Source of the DNA: CAYPZL01 sp964415045
GTDB taxonomy: Bacteria; Planctomycetota; Phycisphaerae; Sedimentisphaerales; Anaerobacaceae
Reading direction: 5' to 3'
Assembly (NCBI GenBank): GCA_964415045.1
Contig: CAYPZL010000029.1
Span: 1 to 37,969, forward strand
Length of the DNA: 37,969 bases
How positions within the stretch are numbered: the first letter of the stretch is position 1; every line of letters starts with the position of its first letter. A model generated the notes under the pieces. The model was given only the letters and a program-made list of their open reading frames with translations. It searched no databases and was not told the DNA's origin. Positions 7,816 to 16,473 of this stretch are shown here, piece after piece. The position numbers and the translations under genes are program-made.

Positions 7816-9567
7816 ATGCCGCCAACGACAAGGACGCAGAAGAATCAATGGGTCGTCAGGGACGCCGACGATCGCGCCGAGGAGCTGGCGCGGTCTCTGA
7901 AGATCGCGCCGCTGGTGGCGCAGGTTCTGATCAACCGGGGGATCACCGAGGCGCAGGCGGGCAGCGTGTTCATGCAGCCGAAGCTGACGGAGCTGATCCG
8001 CCCGGACCGGATGCCGGGTATCGAACCGGCCGTGACGCGACTTCGCGATGCCATCGAAAGGAAGCAGCGCATCACCATCTACGGCGATTACGACGTCGAC
8101 GGCATCACTGGCGTCTCGATCCTCTGGCAGCTCCTGACCCTGCTCGGCGCCGAGGTGGACTACTATATCCCGCACCGCATCGACGAGGGCTACGGCCTCA
8201 ACAGCGACGCGGTCCGCTCCATCGCCGAGTCGGGCAGCGGCCTGCTCGTGACGGTCGACTGCGGCATCACCGCGTTCGAGGCCGCCGATCTGGCCCGCGA
8301 GCTCGGCCTCGACGTCATCATCACCGACCATCACCAGCCCGGACCGGTGCTGCCCAACGCCGTGGCGATCGTGCATCCGGCCCTGGACGAATCGTATCCC
8401 AACCAGGACTCGGCCGGGGCGCTGGTGGCCTACAAGCTGGCCTGGGCTTTGGCCGACGAGCTGAGCAAGGGCCCCCGGCTCGGGCCGGAGCTGCGCGAGT
8501 TCATGCTCAACGCCACGAGTCTGGCGGCGACGGGCACCGTGGCCGACGTGGTCGATCTGCGGGGCGAGAACCGCATCGTCACGAGCTTCGGCTTGCAGTC
8601 TCTGCCGACGAGCAAGCTATGCGGCGTTCGCGCGCTGATCGAGACGGCCGGTCTGACCGGGCAGGGGCTGGACAGCTACGCTATCGGCTTTCGCCTGGCG
8701 CCGATGCTCAACGCCGCCGGCCGGATGGGACACGCGCGATTAGCCGTCGAGCTTCTCACCAGTACCAGCGAGCTGCGGGCCATGCAGATCGCCGAATATC
8801 TCAAGGGACAGAACGCCAAGCGGCAGCAGTGCGAGCGGAAGATGCTCAAGGAGGCCTGCAAGATGGTCGTGGAGCGCGGGCTGAACCACCCGGACCACAA
8901 GAGCATCGTGCTGGCCGCCGAGGGCTGGCACACCGGCGTCTTAGGCATCGTCGCCTCGCGACTCGTGGACCGGTTTTACCGCCCGACCGTGATGATCAAC
9001 GCCTCGCCGAGCGAGGAGGGCGCCGCCCAAGGCTCGGCGCGCTCGATCGAGGGGTTCAATCTGCTCGGCGCGATCCAGGCGTGCTCGTCGCACTTAGCCA
9101 GCTTCGGCGGTCACACGATGGCGGCGGGCCTGACGATCCCGCCGGAGAAGATCGAGGATTTCGCCGCCGATTTCGAGACGTACGCGGCGGGCAATCTGAA
9201 CGAGGAGGATATCGTCGCCCACCTGCACATCGACGCCATCGCGGCCCTGCGGCAGTTCACCGTCGACGCCGTCAACCAGCTCGAAAGGGTCGGGCCGTTC
9301 GGGCAGGGCAACCCCAAGCCGGTCTTCGCCACCAGGGGCGTGCGCCTGGCGGCCGCCCCCCGGCGCGTCGGCGCCCGAGGCGATCACCTCCAGTTCGCCA
9401 TCACCGACAACACCGCCTCGGTCCGTTGCGTCGGCTTTCGCATGGGACACCTCGAAAAGAAGCTGCTCGACTGCGAGTGCTTCAACATCGCCTACGAAGC
9501 CCAAATCAACCGCTACAACGGAAACACCAGCGTAGAATTCATCACCACGGACATCCAGTTCGAATAG
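7816..9567 (+). CDS. recJ: Single-stranded-DNA-specific exonuclease RecJ
   Basis: The 583-residue protein has the DHH phosphoesterase motifs of RecJ in order: YGDYDVDG (D91, D93, D95), LLVTVDCGI (D148), IITDHHQPG (DHH 171-173) and the VADVVDLRGENR segment. A DHHA1 region follows (GWHTGVLGIVASRL and SFGGHTMAAGL), then the C-terminal OB-fold segment. RecJ degrades single-stranded DNA 5' to 3' in recombinational and mismatch repair, using manganese or magnesium. ATG 7816 is preferred over upstream in-frame starts because the protein then begins at the usual RecJ N-terminus and a GGAGAG lies about 11 bases ahead. It reads alone after the RNA methyltransferase, with its own likely promoter. Confidence 0.95.
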   Translation: MPPTTRTQKNQWVVRDADDRAEELARSLKIAPLVAQVLINRGITEAQAGSVFMQPKLTELIRPDRMPGIEPAVTRLRDAIERKQRITIYGDYDVDGITGVSILWQLLTLLGAEVDYYIPHRIDEGYGLNSDAVRSIAESGSGLLVTVDCGITAFEAADLARELGLDVIITDHHQPGPVLPNAVAIVHPALDESYPNQDSAGALVAYKLAWALADELSKGPRLGPELREFMLNATSLAATGTVADVVDLRGENRIVTSFGLQSLPTSKLCGVRALIETAGLTGQGLDSYAIGFRLAPMLNAAGRMGHARLAVELLTSTSELRAMQIAEYLKGQNAKRQQCERKMLKEACKMVVERGLNHPDHKSIVLAAEGWHTGVLGIVASRLVDRFYRPTVMINASPSEEGAAQGSARSIEGFNLLGAIQACSSHLASFGGHTMAAGLTIPPEKIEDFAADFETYAAGNLNEEDIVAHLHIDAIAALRQFTVDAVNQLERVGPFGQGNPKPVFATRGVRLAAAPRRVGARGDHLQFAITDNTASVRCVGFRMGHLEKKLLDCECFNIAYEAQINRYNGNTSVEFITTDIQFE

Positions 9568-9600
9568 AAACCAGCGCTTCGTCTCAATCCATTTGTGGGT

Positions 9601-9705
9601 TGTCATGCTGAACGAAGTGAAGCATCTGGGGCGAGACAGAGAAGTCAGCATCGCAGCGTAAGTGGCGTTCGGTGGCGAGATTCTTCGCTTCCGCTCAGGA
9701 TGACA
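9601..9705. repeat. MITE-like palindromic repeat, TGTCATsCTGA family
   Basis: The left end TGTCATGCTGAACGAAGTG (9601-9619) is an imperfect inverted copy of the right end, which reads TGTCATCCTGAGCGGAAGCG on the minus strand from 9705. Matching runs about 27 bases inward, to ATCT on each side. No coding frame lies within the 105 bases. The same core ends the larger element at 23053-23327. Confidence 0.65.
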
Positions 9706-9764
9706 ATCGTTAAATGACGGGCGACGGACTACAAGCACCACGTTTCATAAATCGTGTGACTGTA

Positions 9765-9842
9765 GATCGCTTCGCTCGCAATGACAGGGAAAGCCGTATC
9801 TGTCATTGCGAGGAGTCCCGGCGCGCCGGGAAAGCAATCTCC
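9765..9842. repeat. Palindromic intergenic repeat of the CGCAATGACA type
   Basis: TCGCAATGACA (9776-9786) and TGTCATTGCGA (9801-9811) are exact inverted copies. The outer flanks GATCGCTTCGC (9765-9775) and AAAGCAATC (9831-9839) roughly continue the symmetry around an inner GGCGCGCC palindrome. This is a second repeat family beside the first. Lying between convergent genes, it may also limit read-through. Confidence 0.6.
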
Positions 9843-9876
9843 TTCCGTATCGTCGCGGGCCCGGCGAAGCGTCGCG

Positions 9877-11376
9877 CTACTTTGCTCTTTGGACTTTGAT
9901 GTTTTCGATGGTGAATTGGCCGAGGGCGGTGGCCATGTTGAAGAAGTCTCCGGGCTCGCCGTTTCCGGTGGCCAGGGCGATGTGTCCGGCGTCGTATCCG
10001 CCTCGCCCGCCGCTTTTGAAGGCGGCGTCGAGACCGATCCATCGGCCGCCACGTCCCTGCCTGTCGCCTCCGACGTAGGCCCGCGTCCAGGCGTGGCCCC
10101 CGAAGCCTTCGATGCCGGCGAACTCCTTGACGTAGGCCATGCCGACGACGACCTGGGCGGGAATGCCGACGGCGCGGCACAGGGCCGCGGTCAGGACCGC
10201 GAACTCCGAGCAATCGCCCTGGCGGCTCTCGACCACCTCGGCCGCCGAGGCGTATCCGACGGAGAGGCTCTTGTTGTCGATGTACTCGGCGACGAAGGCT
10301 TCGATGCGGCGCGCCGCCTCGGCGCTGTCACGCGCGCCGGCGGTGGTCTTGCGGGCCAGCTTGACGATCTCGGCGTGGTCGCTCTGGAGAAAGCGCGTCG
10401 GCTTGACCGCTTCGAGCAGGTCGGGATCGCTGCCCTGGTAGGGGAACGTTCCGCCAGCGGGGGCCGGGACGGGCTTGACCACCAGGGCGATCTTGCCGTT
10501 GGGCAGGCGTTTGGCCTGCTGGTTGTCGGTCGAGGGGATCACGAAGTCGGCGCCCGGGCCCGGACTCAGCAGGTACGCGATCGCCGAGACCGAGGCGAGG
10601 TCGTGGATCGACTCGGGGCTCTTGACGAACATCTTGTCGATCAGGTCGAGAATCTCGTTGCCGCCCAGGGCGACCTCCCTGGTGCAGGAGACCATCTCGA
10701 CCTGCATGCCGGCGATGGGCATAACGTTCTTGAGGGCCTGCATGTCGTCGTCGACGTAACTGATGCTGGTCATCTGCCCGGCCCCGGGGACATTCATGAC
10801 CGTGGTCATCTCGGTGAGGGTGCGGACCCGGCCCAGCAGATCGACCTGCTTCCTGGGCCCGACCGTGACCCTGGCGTTAATCGCCTGCATGACGCCGGGA
10901 CTGAAGATGGAGGCGGAATACTCGACGCCCTGTTTCAGGCCATGCTTGAGCGTGAGCAGGCGCAGGCCCTCGGCCATGACCGCCCCGGCGGGCCACTGGA
11001 TCGTGCTTTTCTGCTCCATGCCCAGAGAGGCCGAGGTCACCTGCACGATGCCGTCGCTGCCCACGACGCCGGCGACCTTCATCACCATCGCGCCGAGATC
11101 CTGAACGGACTCGAAGCGCAGCGGCTTGCCGGCCGTGGTCTCGACGCTCGTTTCGGTCATCTTTACCGTTATCGGCATGCCCATCCGAGTGATGGTGATG
11201 CTCACCTCCTCGGTCGTGGTAACCTGGCCGTCGGCGACGGCGCGGGTGTGAATCCCGTAGCCGACCTTCTTGCCCTCCATGAAGACGGCGAGGTACTCTT
11301 TCTCCATTTCCGCCAGCGCGGGCGCACATAGAGCCAAAAGCAAATTCAGGGCAATCAAGTGCATTCTTGCAACCAT
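9877..11376 (-). CDS. Secreted transglutaminase-like superfamily protein
   Basis: The 499-residue product starts with a Sec signal peptide (MHLIALNLLLALCAPALA, cut near residue 22). A beta-rich N-terminal half with repeated TVxVT-like strands is followed by a transglutaminase core with the papain-like triad: Cys389 in RQGDCSEFAVL, His428 in GGHAWTRAY and Asp450 in WIGLDAAF. Bacterial members act as proteases, amidases or cross-linkers of exported proteins; the substrate cannot be read here. ATG 11376 follows GGAAGGAAT at good spacing. The gene is divergent from murE across about 290 bases, and a perfect TATAAT on the minus strand lies upstream. Confidence 0.85.
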   Translation of the reverse strand: MVARMHLIALNLLLALCAPALAEMEKEYLAVFMEGKKVGYGIHTRAVADGQVTTTEEVSITITRMGMPITVKMTETSVETTAGKPLRFESVQDLGAMVMKVAGVVGSDGIVQVTSASLGMEQKSTIQWPAGAVMAEGLRLLTLKHGLKQGVEYSASIFSPGVMQAINARVTVGPRKQVDLLGRVRTLTEMTTVMNVPGAGQMTSISYVDDDMQALKNVMPIAGMQVEMVSCTREVALGGNEILDLIDKMFVKSPESIHDLASVSAIAYLLSPGPGADFVIPSTDNQQAKRLPNGKIALVVKPVPAPAGGTFPYQGSDPDLLEAVKPTRFLQSDHAEIVKLARKTTAGARDSAEAARRIEAFVAEYIDNKSLSVGYASAAEVVESRQGDCSEFAVLTAALCRAVGIPAQVVVGMAYVKEFAGIEGFGGHAWTRAYVGGDRQGRGGRWIGLDAAFKSGGRGGYDAGHIALATGNGEPGDFFNMATALGQFTIENIKVQRAK

Positions 11377-11481
11377 CGTGATTCCTTCCCAAACAGGAAT
11401 TCGTTGCGGCCGCTGCCGTCCGGTGTCCGGTTCAGTCGTTCCTGCCCTGTCGCAGCGCAGGCGGTTCGTTCCGCAACGGTC

Positions 11482-11487
11482 ATTATA
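11482..11487 (-). promoter_or_regulatory. Candidate -10 element for the transglutaminase-like gene
   Basis: TATAAT on the minus strand (plus-strand ATTATA), about 105 bases upstream of the ATG. The -35 at 17-base spacing is poor (TGAAAA-like), so only the -10 is convincing. Confidence 0.35.
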
Positions 11488-11662
11488 CGGGCCCGCCCGC
11501 CGTTTTTCATCCGAAATCGCCGCCGGTGCCGATTAGAGAGGAGAGGACCGTGCCCGTATCGAGGACGCGGCCGTGATGTGGTTGCGGGTTTGCCGGGTCC
11601 GACGTACCATGGGCGCTTTGCCGAAGTTGGAGTTAGCCGCGCGATCGCGCACAGGATGTTCG

Positions 11663-13126
11663 ATGATGACGCTTAAGCGACTTTTGGAACTCGTCGGCCG
11701 GGAGGCGGGCCCCGCCGTTCGCATCGACTCGCGCCGGGTCGAGGCGGGCGACGTGTTCGTGGCGATCCGGGGAACCGCCTGCGACGGGCACGATTTCATC
11801 GACCAGGCGCTGGCCCACGGCGCCAAATACGTCGTCTGCCAGGAGAATCACGAAGTGCCGGCGGCGACCGCCGGCCCGCTCCCATGGGAACGGATCGTGG
11901 TCAAGGACTCGACGCAGGCCGCTGGCGCGCTGGCCCAGGCGGCACGAGGCAACCCGGCGGCGCAACTGACGAACCTGGCGGTGACCGGCACGAACGGCAA
12001 GACGACCGTCGCGTTCCTCGTCCACGCCTGCCTGCGCCACGCCGGCGAAACCTGCGGCTTGATCGGAACGGTCGTCACCGATACGGGCGCAGGGATCACA
12101 GCCTCGACCCTGACCACACCCGATGCGATCACGATTGCCCGAGCGCAGCAGCAGATGGTGCAGGCCGGCGCGCGCTACATGGTCCTGGAGGCCAGCAGCC
12201 ACGCCTTGCACCAGAACCGCCTGGCGGGAATCGACTTCGCCGCCGCGGCGTTCACCAATCTCTCGGGCGACCATCTCGATTATCACAAGACCGAAGAAGA
12301 CTACCTGGCGGCCAAGACGCGGTTGTTCTCGGCGCTGGCGCCCGGCGCGACCGCCGTGCTGAACCAACAGGCGCCGCAGTCGCAATCCATCGCCCGCGCG
12401 ACCCGGGCGCGCATCTGGTGGTACGCCGTCGACGAGCCGGCCGACCTCACCGCCCGGATCGAATCGATGACCGTGGAGGGAACGCGGTTCACGCTCGCCT
12501 GCGAGGGACAGGAGGCACAGGTCACGACGCCGCTTCCCGGTCGCTACAACGTCGCGAACCACCTGGCCGCGGCCGGGTTGTGCCTGGCCACCGGTTTCGA
12601 CGTGGAGACCGTGGCCGCAGGACTCTCGTCGCTGCAAGCGATACCAGGCCGGCTGGAGAAAGTCGGCGATGGCGACCTCACGGTCATCGTCGATTACGCC
12701 CACACCGACGATGCGCTGGAGAAGGTGCTGGCGACGCTCGCGCCCCTGTGCCGGGGCCGGCTCACCGTCGTCTTCGGCTGCGGCGGCGACCGCGACAGGA
12801 CCAAGCGGCCGCGCATGGCCCGCGCCGCCGAGAAGTGGGCCGACGCCGTCGTCGTCACCAGTGACAATCCGAGAACCGAGAATCCGCAGGCCATTATCAA
12901 CGACATCATGGCCGGCTTCGCACAGCCCGACGCCGTCACCGTCGAGCCGGACCGCAAGAAAGCCATCGAACGCGCCATCGAACGTGCCCAGCCCGGCGAC
13001 ATCGTCCTCATCGCCGGCAAGGGACACGAAACCTACCAGATCATCGGAGACCGCACCATCGACTTCAGCGACAAAGACATCGCCCTGCAATCCCTGAAAG
13101 AACATCCCTGCAGCCGGCCGCGATAA
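11663..13126 (+). CDS. murE: UDP-N-acetylmuramoyl-tripeptide synthetase MurE
   Basis: The 487-residue Mur ligase has the ATP loop TGTNGKTT at 108-115, ASSHALHQNR and FTNLSGDHLDYHKTEEDY in the central domain (including the Lys usually carbamylated), and DNPRTENP at 401-408. The DNPR form is the meso-diaminopimelate-binding signature, so it should add meso-DAP to UDP-MurNAc-L-Ala-D-Glu in the cytoplasm. ATG 11663 (MMTLKRLLELVG) fits the family N-terminus; an upstream ATG at 11573 would add 30 Arg-rich residues unlike MurE. Only a weak AGGA precedes the start. It heads an interrupted wall cluster with murF and mraY. Confidence 0.95.
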   Translation: MMTLKRLLELVGREAGPAVRIDSRRVEAGDVFVAIRGTACDGHDFIDQALAHGAKYVVCQENHEVPAATAGPLPWERIVVKDSTQAAGALAQAARGNPAAQLTNLAVTGTNGKTTVAFLVHACLRHAGETCGLIGTVVTDTGAGITASTLTTPDAITIARAQQQMVQAGARYMVLEASSHALHQNRLAGIDFAAAAFTNLSGDHLDYHKTEEDYLAAKTRLFSALAPGATAVLNQQAPQSQSIARATRARIWWYAVDEPADLTARIESMTVEGTRFTLACEGQEAQVTTPLPGRYNVANHLAAAGLCLATGFDVETVAAGLSSLQAIPGRLEKVGDGDLTVIVDYAHTDDALEKVLATLAPLCRGRLTVVFGCGGDRDRTKRPRMARAAEKWADAVVVTSDNPRTENPQAIINDIMAGFAQPDAVTVEPDRKKAIERAIERAQPGDIVLIAGKGHETYQIIGDRTIDFSDKDIALQSLKEHPCSRPR

Positions 13127-13196
13127 GGCCGCCCATACAACGGGCACTGGCACACAGGGCGATTGGTGTATCCTGAGAAGAACAAGAAGCGCGGCA

Positions 13197-13685
13197 TTAT
13201 GCCAGAGGCCGGCGTATTTTTGTTCGGGCGGGTCGCAGGGGCCCCGGCGGGCGCGGATGGGCTGCGGGAGCCGGCTGATCTGCATGAACCGACCGGGGGA
13301 GCGGTTCGGCCATCCGTTTGTGTCCGGAGACCGCCTGATAGGAGGCGTTGGGAATGGCCTCCATGTGGGGCAGTGGCTCGTTGACGTGGGCGAATGCCGG
13401 CCGGGTCGTCGTGCGGCGGCCCGCATCGTCATGGCTGACCACGCGTACGAGGAGATGGCTGTCTGCGTCGATCCACCATTGACGGGAAGGTTCGTCGCCA
13501 CCGGGGCGGGACTCGACCACGTGACAGCGGCGACCGTCGAAATTTACAGTCCCGCCATATTTCAGCTTCAACTGCGCGCAGACGGCCTCGGCGCTGCCGG
13601 AGCGCCAATCGAAGGGGTCCGCCGGCGTGCGTCCGGGGAGGCGTGGGAGCTTGATTTTCGGGCGCGACGCGCGTATACTTCGGCC
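13197..13685 (-). pseudogene. Remnant of a secreted beta-rich protein, no start codon
   Basis: The minus-strand frame between murE and murF is open from just inside a TGA at 13688-13686 to a stop near 13197, but has no ATG near its beginning and no ribosome site at its first TTG (13571). The middle looks like real protein: DPFDWRSGSAEAVCAQL, NFDGRRCHVVESRP and RQWWIDADSHLLVRVVSHDD. This is the strand pattern of LolA/DUF1571-like exported proteins, which is an inference. The Pro/Arg-rich C-terminus (from about SVHADQPAPAAHPRPP) looks out of frame. I read it as a decayed gene fragment, though an unusual start cannot be excluded. Confidence 0.45.
13651..13679 (+). promoter_or_regulatory. Candidate promoter for murF-mraY
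   Basis: TTGATT (13651-13656), a 17-base spacer and TATACT (13674-13679), giving a start site about 60 bases before the murF ATG. It would uncouple murF-mraY from murE, in keeping with the 622-base gap between them. Confidence 0.6.
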
Positions 13686-13748
13686 TCAGCTTGCAGGAGT
13701 CTTACCCGTCTTTGCAGCCAGAGTACGCAGATTGCTGAAGAGTAGTAT

Positions 13749-15191
13749 ATGAAGAGCCTCACGGTCGAAGCCCTGGCCCGGATCGTTGGATCCGGGCGGT
13801 TCACGGATGTAGCCGCGCGTTTCACGGGCGTAAGTACCGATTCGCGCACGTTGCGGCCGGGGAGTTGCTTCTTCGCCATTGCCGGGGAGCAGTTCGATGG
13901 GCATGACTACATCGGTCGGGCCTTCGCCCGGGGGGCCGCCTGTGCCGTGGTGAGCCGGGACGCCGGCGAGATCGACACCGCCGGCAAGCCCGTCCTGAAA
14001 GTGCCCGATACCGTCACGGCGCTCGGCGATCTGGCCCGCGAGTACCGGCGCATGAATGCGTTCAAGGTCGTCGCCATTACCGGCTCGGTCGGCAAGACCA
14101 CAACGCGGCAGATCGTCTTTCACGTCCTCAGCAAGAAGTTCCGGACCCGGCAGGCGCGGAAGAACTTCAACAACACGATCGGGCTGCCGCTGACGTTGCT
14201 GGACGCCGAGGGCGAGGATGAGATCATCGTCGCCGAGTTGGGGGCCAACCATCCCGGCGAGATCGCCTATCTGACGCGCATCGCGCGGCCGAACGTGGCT
14301 GTCGTGACCAACACGCATCCGGCCCACCTGGAAGGGTTCGGGACTCTGGAGACGATTGTCCGGGAGAAGGTCTCCATCGCCGAGGGCCTCTCCGACGAAG
14401 GGATGTTGATCGTCAACGCCGACATCGAGCCGCTGGCGGTGGCCGCCCGAAGGACGGGCAAGCCGCTGCGGACGTTCGGCACATCGGCCGATGCAGATTA
14501 TCGAGTCGAGAATGTGGCGCACACGGGATTGAGCAGCACGTTCACCATCGGCGGACAGGCGATTCGCCTGCCGCTGCCCGGGCCGGGCAACGTGTACAAT
14601 GCCCTGGTGGCCTGGGCCGTCTGCGACCGGTGGGGCGTAACGCTGGAACAGTTCGCGGCGGCCCTGAAGAGCCTTCCCAGCGTGGCTATGCGGGCCGAGC
14701 CCGTGCAGATCGCGGCGCTGACGGTAATCAACGACTGCTATAACGCCAATCCCGCCTCGATGAACAACGCGCTGGCGGTGCTGGGCAGCGTGCGCGGGGC
14801 CCAGGAATCGGCCGGCAGGCGCCGGCTGGTCTTCATCTGCGGCGAGATGGCCGAGTTAGGTCCGCAAACCGAGTTGTTGCACGCCGAACTGGGCAAGGCG
14901 GTGGCCCGCGCCGGCGTCGACGTGCTGCTGACCGTCGGCGAGCCGCCCAAGACCACCGCCCGACTCGCCCGGGAAACGGCGCGGCACAACTTGCAGACCT
15001 GCTGCTTCGACGATACGCCCGGCGTTTGCGACAATCTGGAGACGCTCATCGAAAAAGACGATATAATACTCGTCAAAGGTTCACGGACGGCACGGTTGGA
15101 GCGGGTCGTTGACAGGCTGCACGAGCTTTTCGCCGGGGCAGCGGGCCCGCACCGGATGCAAAAACTCCCGACGTCGCCAGAGCGGCGTTGA
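13749..15191 (+). CDS. murF: UDP-N-acetylmuramoyl-tripeptide:D-Ala-D-Ala ligase MurF
   Basis: The 480-residue Mur ligase has STDSRTLRPGSCFFAI near residues 29-44, the ATP loop TGSVGKTT at 111-118, the NFNNTIGLPLTLL and AELGANHPGEIAYL signatures, and DCYNANPASM in the C-terminal domain. It adds D-Ala-D-Ala to the UDP-MurNAc tripeptide in the cytoplasm, completing the pentapeptide used by MraY just downstream. A promoter (TTGATT-N17-TATACT) lies upstream and no strong ribosome site is visible before the ATG. The C-terminus runs about 15 residues beyond the usual end and stops 30 bases before the mraY ATG. Confidence 0.95.
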   Translation: MKSLTVEALARIVGSGRFTDVAARFTGVSTDSRTLRPGSCFFAIAGEQFDGHDYIGRAFARGAACAVVSRDAGEIDTAGKPVLKVPDTVTALGDLAREYRRMNAFKVVAITGSVGKTTTRQIVFHVLSKKFRTRQARKNFNNTIGLPLTLLDAEGEDEIIVAELGANHPGEIAYLTRIARPNVAVVTNTHPAHLEGFGTLETIVREKVSIAEGLSDEGMLIVNADIEPLAVAARRTGKPLRTFGTSADADYRVENVAHTGLSSTFTIGGQAIRLPLPGPGNVYNALVAWAVCDRWGVTLEQFAAALKSLPSVAMRAEPVQIAALTVINDCYNANPASMNNALAVLGSVRGAQESAGRRRLVFICGEMAELGPQTELLHAELGKAVARAGVDVLLTVGEPPKTTARLARETARHNLQTCCFDDTPGVCDNLETLIEKDDIILVKGSRTARLERVVDRLHELFAGAAGPHRMQKLPTSPERR

Positions 15192-15220
15192 CCGGACAAT
15201 ATCAGGGATCGAGAAACAGG

Positions 15221-16360
15221 ATGATCTATCATCTGCTTCGGCACTTCAGCGACTTCTTTTCCGAGACGCTGCATTTCTACGCGTATCGGTACGTCCTGTT
15301 CCGCGCCGTGCTGGCGATCCTGACGAGCCTGGTGGTCTCGCTTCTGATCGGCCCGCACATCATCCGCTGGCTGATGCGCAAGAAGATCGGCGACCGGCCC
15401 GAGTTCCATCACGCAGCCCTCAACGAGTTGACCAAGGAAAAGGCCAACACGCCCACGATGGGCGGCCTGATCATCCTGTTCTCGGCGACCGTAACGACGC
15501 TGCTCTGGGCCCGGCTCAACAACCCGTTCGTGCAGAAGGCGCTGTTTGTGCTGCTGTGGTTCGGCGTTCTGGGCGGCATCGACGACTGGCTCAAGCTCAC
15601 CGCTTCCTCACGCCAGCGCGGCCGTGACGGCCTCCTGGCCTGGGAAAAGCTCATCTTCCAGATTGCCGGGGCGGTGCTGATCGCCTCGTTTCTGTTCTTC
15701 GATTTCTCGGACTTAGCCGACGGGAAACTGTTCTGGCTGCCCTTCTACAAGAACGGCCTGCCCCTGGCCAACTGGACGTTCATCCTGATCGCCATTTTCT
15801 ACATATCGGCCACGAGCAACGCGGTGAACCTGGCCGACGGCATGGACGGGCTGGCCGGCGGCTGCGTCGCCATGGTCAGCCTGGTCCTGGTCATCCTCTG
15901 CTACGTGGCCTCCGAGACGATGTCGCGCACGACGCCGGTGACGTGGGCCAGCTACCTGCTGCTGCCTCACATCCCGCAGGCCGGGGAGCTGAGCATCTTC
16001 TACTCGGCGATCCTGGGGGCCGTGCTCGGTTTTCTCTGGTACAACTGCTATCCGGCCCAGACCTTCATGGGCGACGTCGGCTCGCTGCCGCTCGGGGCGG
16101 CCATGGGATACGGGGCGCTCGTGACGCGCAACGAGATCCTGCTACTGATTATCGGCGGCGTCTTCGTCATCGAGCTGATGAGCGTCGTGCTCCAGGTCGG
16201 CTATTTCAAGTACACCGGCGGCAAGCGGCTCTTTCGCTGCGCCCCGCTGCACCACCATTTCCACTTAGCCGGCTGGAGCGAGCCCCAGGTCGTCGTGCGC
16301 TTCTGGTTGCTGGCCGCCGCCTTCGCCGCCCTGGCCCTGGCCACCATCAAACTGCGCTGA
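15221..16360 (+). CDS. mraY: Phospho-N-acetylmuramoyl-pentapeptide-transferase MraY
   Basis: The 379-residue membrane enzyme has about ten transmembrane segments and the MraY signatures KANTPTMGG, GGIDDWLKL, NAVNLADGMDGLAGG, TFMGDVGSLPLG and CAPLHHHFHLAGW. It transfers phospho-MurNAc-pentapeptide to undecaprenyl phosphate, making lipid I at the inner membrane. I take ATG 15221; the TTG at 15188, overlapping the end of murF, would add 11 hydrophilic residues. It directly follows murF and probably shares its transcript. The usual next genes murD, ftsW and murG are absent: a repeat-flanked transporter gene begins ten bases after the stop. Confidence 0.95.
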   Translation: MIYHLLRHFSDFFSETLHFYAYRYVLFRAVLAILTSLVVSLLIGPHIIRWLMRKKIGDRPEFHHAALNELTKEKANTPTMGGLIILFSATVTTLLWARLNNPFVQKALFVLLWFGVLGGIDDWLKLTASSRQRGRDGLLAWEKLIFQIAGAVLIASFLFFDFSDLADGKLFWLPFYKNGLPLANWTFILIAIFYISATSNAVNLADGMDGLAGGCVAMVSLVLVILCYVASETMSRTTPVTWASYLLLPHIPQAGELSIFYSAILGAVLGFLWYNCYPAQTFMGDVGSLPLGAAMGYGALVTRNEILLLIIGGVFVIELMSVVLQVGYFKYTGGKRLFRCAPLHHHFHLAGWSEPQVVVRFWLLAAAFAALALATIKLR

Positions 16361-16473
16361 CCGCTCGGCGTGTCAAGTGTCAAGAGTTGACCCCGCTCCA
16401 CTCCCAAAGTACTTGATTGTGACGGTCAAACCACGTAGCCTATCGCAACAATGGGTCCCGAACCTGGGGGTCG

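Noticed and set aside
9781..11331. 516-codon plus-strand frame over the transglutaminase-like gene
   Set aside because: Low-complexity Asp/Leu/Gly/His-rich shadow; the minus strand has a signal peptide, a catalytic triad and a ribosome site.
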